A stretch of 64,000 bases of DNA from Chionoecetes opilio. Lineage: Eukaryota > Arthropoda > Malacostraca > Decapoda > Majidae. Shown here in pieces: positions 11,162 to 49,425 of this stretch (position 1 is the stretch's first letter; every line of letters starts with the position of its first letter). The notes under the pieces were generated by a model. It saw only the letters and a program-made list of their open reading frames with translations, made no database searches and had not been told where the DNA came from. Location: contig JACEEZ010013506.1 of assembly GCA_016584305.1 (NCBI GenBank), positions 154,501-218,500 of the forward strand, written 5' to 3'. The translations under genes were made by a program, and so were the position numbers.

Positions 11162-12196
11162 ATGAGTGGCCGGGAGCAGCAGGATCAGTCTGCCTCAGGG
11201 GTGGGGAGGCACAGGGGTGATGGCAAGAATCACCTGAAGGCAGGCAGCTCAGGCCACAAGGCACACAGTGAGCTGAAGTGCCAGCAGTGTGACAAAACAT
11301 TTAAATACAAGTCTGTTTGAGACACATTCCTTGACGCATAGTGGTGTTAAGAATTATGAATGTTTAGAGTGTGGGAAAAGATTTGCTAGAAAGAGTGACC
11401 TCACCACACACCCTGACACACAGTGGTGTTAAGAATTATGAATGTTTAGTGTGGGAAAAGATTTACTGAAAAGAGTAATCTCACCAAACACACCCTGACA
11501 CACAGTGGTGTTAAGAATTATGAATGTTTAGAGTGTGGGAAAAGATTTACTACAATGGGTTCCCTCACCACACACACCCTGACACACAGTGGTGTTAAGA
11601 ATTATGAATGTTTAGAGTGTGGGAAAAGATTTACTACAATGGGTTCCCTCACCACACACACCCTGACACACAGTGGTGTTAAGAATTATGAATGCCTAGA
11701 GTGTGGGAAAAGATTTACTACAATGGGTTCCCTCACCACACACACCCTGACATACAGTGGTGTTAAGAATTATGAACGTTTAGAGTGTGGGAAAAGATTT
11801 ACTACAATGGGTATCCTCACCACACACACCCTGACACACAGTGGTGTTAAGAATTATGAATGTTTAGAGTGTGGGAAAAGATTTACTACAATGGGTCACC
11901 TCACCAGACACACCCTGACACACAGTGGTGTTAAGAATTATGAACGTTTAGAGTGTGGGAAAAGATTTACTACAATGGGTATCCTCACCACACACACCCT
12001 GACACACAGTGGTGTTAAGAATTATGAATGTTTAGAGTGTGGGAAAAAATTTACTGAAAAGAGTAATCTCACCAAACACACCCTGACACACAGTGGTGTT
12101 AAGAATTATGAATGTTTAGAGTGTGGGAAAAGGTTTACTACAAAGACTGAACTCACCAGACATACCCTGACACACAGTGGTGTTAGGAATGACTAA
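11162..12196 (+). pseudogene. Decayed C2H2 zinc-finger gene of the SGVKN family
   Basis: A possible N-terminal segment from ATG 11162 (MSGREQQDQ...) leads into a first finger, [13 protein letters not shown]. It is lost by a one-base shift and a TGA at 11318-11320. The coding sense continues in other frames through two more short losses near 11403 and 11447. From about 11465 it is open for roughly nine fingers of the same [15 protein letters not shown] family as 6442-7449. In two fingers the first zinc-binding Cys is Arg (codons 11777-11779 and 11945-11947), so those fingers should not bind zinc. The frame ends GVRND-stop at 12194-12196, directly at the start of an inverted repeat. A possible splice acceptor (TTGCAG) precedes it at 11033-11038. 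Confidence 0.75.
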
Positions 12197-13627
12197 GCCC
12201 GAGCGGTAGATCACTATGGCTCTGAGGAATTATCCTCTAAACAAACAAACACCACATTCTCTCCAACTCTTTCCCTGTCTCAATCATCAGTCCCCTTGTC
12301 TCACCAGTCATCATACAGTCCCAGCAGCAATAACAGCCATTCTCTTCCTGTCCTTTCAACCACCTCATTCATTTCACATCCCATTTCAATGAAAACCACA
12401 CGCATCATTTCCATTCTCTCCCCGATATACTTCTCAGATCTCATATTTTACTAGTAATCATTCTACCGCAAATTGTAAACACATCAAATCAGCTTCATAT
12501 TTCTGAAAATCTATCACATATATAATATAGACTGATCTGTATTAATTTTACTGTAACGTATTATATGATGGTGTTCATTTCGATGCTTAATAATTGCTAA
12601 CACTATTTATAACTTACAGAAAAAGTATAGACTTATTGTGACCCCAGAGTATGTTCGACGTATGTGCAACATTTTGTATAATTTCACAAAACCATTTCAT
12701 CGAACATGTTCGGCGAAATGACCCTCGAAGTTCGACCAAACAGTCCAACCAAATGGCAAGTTCGACGAAACAGTCCAACCAAATGGCAAGTTCGACGAAA
12801 CAGTCCGACGAAACGCACCGTGTGATAGCCGCTTTAGCAAATCAACAACGAACTAGCACTCTCATGCCTGCTTCCTTACTCTTTACTGCTTATTGAAATA
12901 TATATTAAACCATAATGTGTGAAATCTATATTGTTTCCTATTTAGTATGTATTGAATGTAATGTTTATATATATTTTCTCCATTTTGAATGGAGCAGGAG
13001 GACCTAAAGCGGCTATCACACAGTGCGTTTCGTCGGACTGTTTCGTCGAACTTGTCATTTGGTTGGACTGTTTGGTCGAACTTCGAGGGTCATTTCGCCG
13101 AACATGTTCGATGAAATGGTTTTGTGAAATTATACAAAATGTTGCACATTTCGTCGAACATACTCTGGGGTCACAATAAGTCTATACTTTTTCTGTAAGT
13201 TATAAATAGTGTTAGCAATTATTAAGCATCGAAATGAACACCATCATATAATACGTTACAGTAAAATTAATACAGATCAGTCTATATTATATATGTGATA
13301 GATTTTCAGAAATATGAAGCTGATTTGATGTGTTTACAATTTGCGGTAGAATGATTACTAGTAAAATATGAGAGCTGAGAAGTATATCGGGGAGAGAATG
13401 GAAATGATGCGTGTGGTTTTCACTGAAATGGGATGTGAAATGAATGAGGTGGTTGAAAGGACAGGAAGAGAATGGCTGTTATTGCTGCTGGGACTGTGTG
13501 ATGACTGGTGAGACAAGGGGACGGATGATTGAGACAGGGAAAGAGTTTGGAGAGAATGTGGTGTTTGTTTGTTTGTTTGTTTAGAGGATAATTCCTCAGA
13601 GCCATAGTGATCTACCGCTCGGGCTTA
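12192..13627. mobile_element. Large palindrome with 0.63-kb arms
   Basis: The left arm 12192-12837 and right arm 13004-13627 are near-perfect reverse complements around a 166-bp loop. Shared landmarks are CCCGAGCGGTAGATCACTA at the outer ends and AAGCGGCTATCACAC at the inner ends. The left arm has an extra tandem copy of a ~30-bp TTCGACGAAACAGTCC unit. The outer left edge abuts the zinc-finger pseudogene; the outer right edge abuts a tRNA-derived SINE. No coding sequence is evident. Confidence 0.9.
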
Positions 13628-13821
13628 GTGTTGGGGGAAGCCACCACCCCGGGAGGAGGGTCACAAACCCCCGGCTAACACCCGGTACCCATTCACTGCT
13701 GGGTGGACAGGGGCTCGGGTTTTAAGAAAGATCACCCATCTGTCTTCGCTCCACCCGGGGAACGAACCTGGGACTTCTCGGTTGTGAGCCGAGCGTGCTA
13801 ACCACTACACTACGGGGCCAC
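13628..13821 (-). repeat. tRNA-Val-derived SINE
   Basis: Read on the minus strand, the head (about 13821 to 13745) carries an A box in GTAGTGTAGTGGTTAGCACG and a B box in GGTTCGTTCCCC. The anticodon stem CTCGG/CCGAG encloses CTCACAA, giving anticodon CAC (Val). The body continues to about 13628. The acceptor stem is not closed by a normal 3' partner, so this is a SINE head, not a functional tRNA. Confidence 0.75.
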
Positions 13822-13834
13822 CTGTAATATCAAG

Positions 13835-14350
13835 ATCCGGTAAAATGGACGAGGACTGCGCGGTCCTTTTCTGAGACACTGACTACATATGGTATTATTT
13901 CACACTAGGACCGAAATTGCTTACACAATTGGGCGTGTGGTTTTGGGCCATTGGGCAATTTTTCCCCCGCCACAGGTTTAGGTGGCCACAGGTAACAGTG
14001 GCCGGCGGCCGCCCGCCCGCCTGCCACTCGATTTTGGGCTCTGCCACGCCCTGCTGGGATGAAATTATTACCCTAACCTAACGGGAGGGGCTCTGTCCCC
14101 TTCGACCCCCTGACGGGAATATTAACCTAACCGGCGCGCAGTTCTCGTCCACTATAACTCATTTAGCCCACATGAACGCGTCTTCATCTGTCGCTGCAGT
14201 TCTCTTCTAACAATCACCTCCTCCCTTTTCATCACCAGTAGCTACGTATATATATATGCCCCTAAAGTTAAAACATTAACAACAAATCTCCGCGCCTCTC
14301 GCTGTCATCGCTTCATCTTTGTTTGTTATTGTTGGGTGAAGCGGTTGGCC
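13835..14350. other. Intergenic sequence with a dispersed-repeat end
   Basis: A piece near 13893-13935 (CACTAGGACCGAAATTGCTT) matches ends seen near 42840, 43280, 38607 and 43700. Otherwise no gene is seen. Confidence 0.45.
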
Positions 14351-14377
14351 CAACCGTGTGCTAGATGTGTTGTCAGT

Positions 14378-14458
14378 GTTCGACGAACAGGTCCAACCAA
14401 ATGCTTGTTTGGTTCGACGAAACAGTCTGACGAAACGCCTCGTGTGATACCCGTTTAA
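14378..14458. repeat. Isolated end of the GTTTCGTC/TATCACAC palindrome family
   Basis: TTCGACGAAACAGTCTGACG followed by ACGCCTCGTGTGATACCCG matches the inner end of the left arm at 12770-12837. Only one end is present. Confidence 0.6.
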
Positions 14459-15354
14459 GGAACCTAAACCTGAACCTAAGGAGCAGAGTACTGGACAATG
14501 TTTTCAATATAAGTAACAAATTGCATCCTTCATTCTCTGCTCCTTCACATACTCCTACATGATTATCCTCCAATTTTTTTTCATTATCCTTATGTTTTAA
14601 GAATTTATTAAACCATCCAACCCACCAAAGATTTCCATGAAGTGATAAATGACAAAAAAACACAGGATGTCATGAATGTTGCTTTAATGTCATTGTTCAA
14701 AGGGTTAATATTAACAATCCTGGATGCATGCAAGACTACCCTGAGTTAACTGCACAGGTTTTGAAGCTTTTAAATACTATCAGTGTGAAACATGTTGCGG
14801 AAAAAAAACTGATGTATTATTCTCAACATACCGTACAAACCAAACTCAACAATGCATACATCTGTGAAGACTGATGATGGACATTTAAGACATTCAACAC
14901 ATTACGTATTGTTATTATGGCAATAATAGTATTCATATAGAATTCATAAGGAACTAGTCATGTCACTGAGTATCTGGTGCGCTATGTCTGCACATGAGTG
15001 ACTGCACTGGGGTTGGAAGCTAGACTGTTAATGCAAATGGTTTACTATAAAACCTGACATGAGCTTGTATTATTTGTCACTGAATCAACATTCTGCATAT
15101 CCAAAATCCTGTGTGTTGATGATGATCACCTATTGACAACATGTTCATATTGATTTTTGTGATGAATTACTATGATTGGATTGGCAAGCATTGCAATCCC
15201 ACATGTCACATCCAACGCATGTTGAAAACTACTCTCCCTGGTCCCAACCTTTGAAATGGTGTTTCCAATGAGCTGCATGATTGATGACTGAAAGTTAATT
15301 ACATACATACTAAGTACTACAACAAAGTTAATTATCTCCTATGTTCTACAACAT

Positions 15355-43942
<28,588 letters not shown>

Positions 43943-44110
43943 GATCAATAGGTTTACGTGGTCGGCGTGTTGACACTTGAACTGATCTTGATCTTGATGG
44001 AAGCAAGGAAAGCAGAGGAAACAGCTTCCACAAGGCAGCTGGTTATACCATGGAGTACCTCTATGGTTTATACAGCAGAATTTGTGTATGAGGTGGATAG
44101 ACTGTTTGAC
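43943..44110 (-). promoter_or_regulatory. Presumed DDX1 5' UTR/proximal promoter
   Basis: Sequence immediately upstream of the DDX1 start codon. The start context is GATCATGGCGG. I see no clear TATA box or initiator, so the transcription start is not placed. Confidence 0.3.
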
Positions 44111-44334
44111 ATAAGAACATAAGAAAATAAGAAAGCTACAAGAGGCCGTGAGACCTACACGAGGTAGTTCTTGTTGGAACCGGGCTTAAAGCCCGGTTCC
44201 CACCATCCTGCTTGTACGGCCGCTATAGGTGTCTTGCACTGACGTCACGATCTAGCGGCTTCAAGCCAAATGCCGCCCGTCGGAGCGAGCTGGAGGACCA
44301 ACAAACTCCACTTGCCGACCGTGTTTTTTTTTTT

Positions 44335-44667
44335 TTTATTTTACATTTGTGCCTATAGCGCCTGTAGGCAGTGGTGATCCAGGGATCGGATGGTAGTCTC
44401 TGGAGGTTCACTTGAGGGGTGTGATGGTTGATCCTCGCCCGTGGTGGTGCAGGCAGGATTTTTATAGTGACGCCTGTGATTAGAGGCTCATGCCGCCCCC
44501 CTGTGTCCTCCGATGCACCCGCAATCGAAGGTAGAGTTGATGGACAGGGCATGTGGGTGTTCTTAGGCCACTCGACGGTGCAGAAAGGTTTTGGTTTTCT
44601 TCGGGGATCGAACTCGGGTCACCGAGAACGCCAGTCGGAGACGCTAACCACTCCGCTACCGCCTCCC
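44335..44667 (-). repeat. tRNA-derived SINE family C, copy 2
   Basis: The minus-strand head has an A-box region GGTAGCGGAGTGGTTAGCG and B box GAGTTCGATCCCC. The body shares CACCACGGGCGAGG and a CTATAGGCACAAATGT end with 31810-32160. An A-rich 3' end lies at 44325-44340. Confidence 0.8.
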
Positions 44668-44679
44668 CAAAGGTCAATA

Positions 44680-44992
44680 ACCTCATCAATCGGGAAAAAT
44701 TACCCAATTTCATGATCTTTTTAGTTAGTTAACGCTAATTTATGCATGGTTCTAATTCATTTATCAGATAACGAAATATATCAATGGAAAGCTAATTAAA
44801 TTCCGCTTCTATTGATATTGTCCATGTAAAATGTTTTCGAGCAAAATATCAAATGGGAGCTGGAGTTGGTGAATATTAAGTTCATGCATATTTCTTGCGA
44901 GTCTCATAATGGCCTTTCTTTAGCGTTTTTTACGGTTTTTTATTTGATAATATTATAGAACAAACATTTCCGAAGATAACAGTATATATTTT
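44680..44992. repeat. Half copy of the foldback at 32405-33967
   Basis: Matches 32940-33242: GTTAACGCTAATTTATGCAT, ATCAATGGAAAGCTAAT, TATTTGATAATATTATAGAA and CGAAGATAACAGTATA. Only one arm is present. Confidence 0.75.
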
Positions 44993-46274
44993 ATACTTAT
45001 AAACATATATTTAGTAGGGGAAAATTACTATAACACGGGCGGCAAGTGGAGTTTGTTGAGGCCTCTTCCATTTGCGACATTTCAAGAACCAGTTCACGGA
45101 ACCCAAGAGTTCAGGCGTTCTATTTGCGCACGAAAACCTGGGTCCGAGGCAAAGCGCGTAGTGACTCAGCAAAACCCGTGAACTTTCTCTACTCACATTG
45201 AGAGGTGGGTAGCTTGGGTAGAGTTTTCAGTTCATAACAAACAATGGTCGCCTTGGGCCCTATTTCTCTTATCGTGAAGGGTTTTCCGCATGCACGAGTC
45301 GGAGAGGATGTCAGACGGCATAAAAGAGGCATACATGGCTGGTGGGGGCCATGCGTTCCCGCGATCTTAAACTTGATATGATCCCTTCACATAGCAGCTA
45401 GCTGAGTTATATCCAGTGGCGTCACCGCGGGGGGGCTAAGGGGGACTTAGCCCCCCCAAGTCAAGGACTCAGCCCCCCCAAAATTGCTGCTAGTAGCCTG
45501 CTACCCAAAAACAATAAAAAGGAATATTTATCCAATGTTCCATGCCAGAGCAAAACCTTATTTTTCACACTTTTATAGAAAAATTGGTTTGATGTTTCAT
45601 TTAAATGTTGAAATATGTTTGCTAACAAACCTTGAAATTACTAGGTATATTCTATTATAATGATATTCTATAGAACCTCCGATACCTCTTCCAAACCAAG
45701 CTGATCCCTGCATTGGGTTATTAAATTGACAAAATAGTTACCGTTCACTTCGTGACTTCTCAGTCAGATTCGTTTTCTTTCATGACTTCAATCATGCTAC
45801 GCAGCTTCGCTTGAATCGCTTCAGTGTGTACATGTTATGCAAAGGAAGAGGACTTTTGAATTTTAAGGTAAAGGAAGTATTTTTTTCTTGAGCAAATATC
45901 ATTGCATGTGAATTTTGCAGATCACGAATATCTATTGCCTAGTTCAAAGATATTGTCAGTGTGTATGAAAGCTAATACAAGACAGTGACTGTCGCTGTCT
46001 GTAATATGACATAAAAACAGGCAGCATAGCAATGGCATTGTAGCCTTGTAGGCCTCGAGTCCTCGACCCAAGGTTATTGTTCTCAATATTCTGTGGGAAC
46101 ACTAAAGTCCACAAACATCTAGAATGTATATTATATTCGTACATATTCTTATTTTAAGTTATCCAAAAATATATTAAAATCAACCTAAAGGAAATGGCCT
46201 GTAGTGAACAGCCCCTAACCAAATTCATCATCAACAACAACCTTTCTTTTTCGCCCCGACTCTGATGGTGAGAA

Positions 46275-47826
46275 TGTGATTGCAGTGGGAGCCAGGGTAA
46301 GGCAGTGGGTGGCAGGGTAACACAGGACGGGAGGCAGGTTAACACAGTGGTAGGCAGGTTAAGGCAGTGGGAGCCAGGGTAAGGCAGTGGGAGCCAGGGT
46401 AAGGCAGTGGGAGCCAGGGTAAGGAAGTGGGAGGCAGGGTAACACAGGACGGGAGGCATGTTAACACAGTGGGAGCCAGGGTAAGGCAGTGGGAGCCAGG
46501 GTAAGGAAGTGGGAGGCAGGGTAACACAGGACGGGAGGCAGGTTAACACAGCGGGAGGCAGGTTAACACAGTGGGAGGCAGGTTAAGGCAGTGGGTGGCA
46601 GGGTAACACAGGACGGGAGGCAGGTTAACACAGGACGGGAGGCAGGTTAAGGCAGTGGGAGCCAGGGTAAGGCAGTGGGTGGCAGGGTAACACAGGACGG
46701 GAGGCAGGTTAACACAGGATGGGAGGCAGGTTAAGGCAGTGGGAGCTAGGGTAAGGCAGTGGGTGGCAGGGTAACACAGGACGGGAGGCAGGTTAAACAC
46801 AGGATGGGAGGCAGGTTTAAGGCAGTGGGAGCCAGGGTAAGGCAGTGGGAGGCAGGGTAACACAAGGACGGGAGGCAGGTTAACACAGGATGGGAGGCAG
46901 GTTAAGGCAGTGGGAGCCAGGGTAAGGCAGTGGGAGGCAGGTTAAGGCAGTGGGAGCCAGGGTAAGGCAGTGGGAGGCAGTGGGAGCCAGGGTAAGGCAG
47001 TGGGAGGCAGGGTAACACAGGACGGGAGGTAGGTTAACACAGTGGTAGGCAGGTTAAGGCAGTGGGTGCCAGGGTAACACAGGACGGGAGGCAGGTTAAC
47101 ACAGAATGGGAGGCAGGTTAAGGCAGTGGGAGGCAGGTTAAGGCAGTGGGAGCCAGGGTAAGGCAGTGGGAGGCAGGGTAACACAGGACGGGAGGCAGGT
47201 TAACACAGTGGTAGGCAGGTTAAGGCAGTGGGTGCCAGGTGTAACACAGGACGGGAGGCAGGTTAACACAGAATGGGAGGCAGGTTAAGCAGTGGGAGGC
47301 AGGTTAAGGGCAGTGGGAGCCAGGGTAAGGCAGTGGGGAGGCAGGGTAACACAGGACGGGAGGCAGGTTAACACAGTGGTAGGCAGGTTAAGGCAGTGGG
47401 TGCCAGGGTAAGGCAGTGGGTGGCAGGGTAACACAGGACGGGAGGCAGGTTAACACAGGATGGGAGGCAGGTTAAGGCAGTGGGAGCCAGGGTAAGGCAG
47501 TGGGAGCCAGGTAAGGCAGTGGGAGGCAGGGTAACACAGGACGGGAGGCAGGGTAACACAGGACGGGAGGCAGGTTAACACAGTGGGTGCCAGGGTAAGG
47601 CAGTGGGTGCCAGGGTAAGGCAGTGGGAGGCAGGGTAACACAGGACGGGAGGCAGGTTAACACAGAATGGGAGGCAGGTTAAGGCAGTGGGAGGCAGGTT
47701 AAGGCAGTGGGAGCCAGGGGTAAGGCAGTGGGGGAGGCAGGGTAACACAGGACGGGAGGCAGGTTAACACAGTAGTAGGCAGGTTAAGGCAGTGGGTGCC
47801 AGGGTAAGGCAGTGGGAGGCAGGTTA
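46275..47826. repeat. 1.55-kb minisatellite, ~20-bp unit
   Basis: About 75 tandem units of roughly 20-21 bp based on GTGGGAGGCAGGTTAAGGCA, with variants GGGAGCCAGGGTAAGGCA and GACGGGAGGCAGGTTAACAC. The variants recur in blocks, giving a higher-order pattern. Scattered single-base indels are present. The minus-strand open frames (LPCLPLPYPGSHC-type) are by-products. Confidence 0.95.
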
Positions 47827-47905
47827 AATCGGCTTTTAGTTACTTTATCATGATCATGTACTTTATTCTGTTTAACTACAGTATCCCATGTACCTGTTTT
47901 TTGTG

Positions 47906-49154
47906 TGTGAGGGCTGGGACGTAGAGGTAAGGGGGAATAGGGAGGAACGAAGGATAAAGGGGGAGAAGGCAGAAGGACTAGGATGGTAGTGAGGGGAGGG
48001 GAACCAAAAGGGTTTTTTTCCCGCTGGGGGGACAGATCTTTCAGGGCCAAGGGGGGAAAAAGGTTGGGCCCCTTAAACAGGCAAACCTATGGGACAAGGG
48101 ACTGACTGTTGATTTCGGGTGGTGGGCTCCTGGGGCCAAAGGCTGAAGGAGGAACGAGGACAGTACCTCCGGGGGCTTGGGCGGGCGTTCATATGTGGGG
48201 CACACGGTGTCGCGAACGTGATGTATTTTTACTGCGGGAATAACTGCAGGGTAACTTCACGTCGAGTCGTGAAAACGGGCGAGAAACCCGACGGTGGGAG
48301 CCTCCTGCGTGCCAAGCCTGGCCACACGGGGCCCCCTGGGGTTTGCCGACGAAAAGGTTTGGCAAGGAAAACTTTTAGGGGTTTACGCTACCCTTTTTTT
48401 CCCGGCCTGCGTCCGGGCGTGCCTCGCCCGAGGCCCCCCCCAAGGTTTCCCCGGAGCGGGGCGGGAAACCTTCGCCCCACCTCTCTTCAGGGCCCTTGGG
48501 GAGCCATTTGGGCGCGGGGGCCCAAGGCACTAGGGGGGGGCGGGGGCCGGGAGGTGGAAACTCAAACGGGGGACTCCCGGACGCCCTACTAGAACCCCCC
48601 TTTCAGGAGGCTTCCCCGGGGTTTCCCCCTGGGAACCCCGGGGCTTTAAACGAGGAAACCTACAACAGGGCCTTATTTAACCCTCGGGGGTACCACTTTG
48701 GGTTTTTTTTCCTGAAGGCGACGCAGCAGATGGTGTTTGTTTTCCCAGGGGATTGACAAGTGCATGATAGGGGCAGGCGATTAAGGGGGGCCCCGGGGGG
48801 ACCTGTATCAAGCCGGGGGACCTGGGGGGGAAAGGGGGGGTTTCCCCCCGGCAACCCGGGGGCTTTTTGCTACCCGGGGGGAAACCAAAGCCCCCCGGGA
48901 ACCTCCGACGAAAAACGAAGGGGCATTCCCCGCTTAACCCTTTTCTGTAAACTTGGAGTTTGCGCCCTACCCCCCCCCCGGGCGGGTGGGGGTCCCCGGG
49001 GTTTATTTGTCGGGCCACGCCAGCGACCGTTGGATAAACCTTAGCGGGTTTGGGGGGGCGCTAAAACAGGAGCTACATTAACACCCCCCCCCGGTTGAGC
49101 CCGCTTTAAGCAATTTCCCTCCCCCCTTCGGGGTGGGGCGGCGGGGGGCTTAAC
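47906..49154 (+). mobile_element. 5' LTR of Ty3/gypsy-type retrotransposon
   Basis: Matches 54336-55590 over its length in the same orientation, starting TGTGAGGGCTGGGACG and ending in GGGCGGCGGGGGGCTTAA. Shared landmarks include AACAGGCAAACCTATGGGAC, AACTTCACGTCGAGTCGTGA and GACCTGTATCAA. It is full of G and C homopolymers whose lengths differ between the two LTRs. Confidence 0.82.
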
Positions 49155-49391
49155 ATTTGGCGGCAGTAAACGGATCCAGATCTAGGGGGTTTGGCGTGGT
49201 TAGCCCCAAAATAGAGAGAGATAGCCAGAGGGGGGCCGCGAAAAATTTTTGGTAGTGCGAAAAACGATACCGTGAAAAATTTTTGGGTAGGGCGATAACG
49301 ATACTGCGAAATTTTTTTTTTTTTTTTGGGTAGTACGAAAACCGAAAAACACGGAAAAATTTTTTGGGTTTAGTACGATAACGATTTTTCC

Positions 49392-49425
<34 letters not shown>

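Larger units (their letters stand above)
44299..45058. mobile_element. Inverted-repeat element containing a SINE and a foldback half
   Basis: The ends CAACAAACTCCACTTGCCG (44299) and its complement ending at 45058 form a 19-bp terminal repeat. The element splits a sequence that is continuous in an inverted copy at about 56660-56870 (GGAGGACCAAAGGCCTCTTC read on the minus strand). Inside are the SINE at 44335-44667 and a half copy of the 32405-33967 foldback. Confidence 0.65.

Noticed and set aside
13745..13821. Functional tRNA-Val gene
   Set aside because: The cloverleaf is partial, lacks a matched acceptor stem end and continues into a SINE body. The same applies to the tRNA-like heads at 27197, 32100, 34888 and 44667.
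46154..48050. Minus-strand Pro/Cys/Leu-rich frames over the minisatellite
   Set aside because: They are periodic translations of a ~20-bp repeat with no conserved domain.
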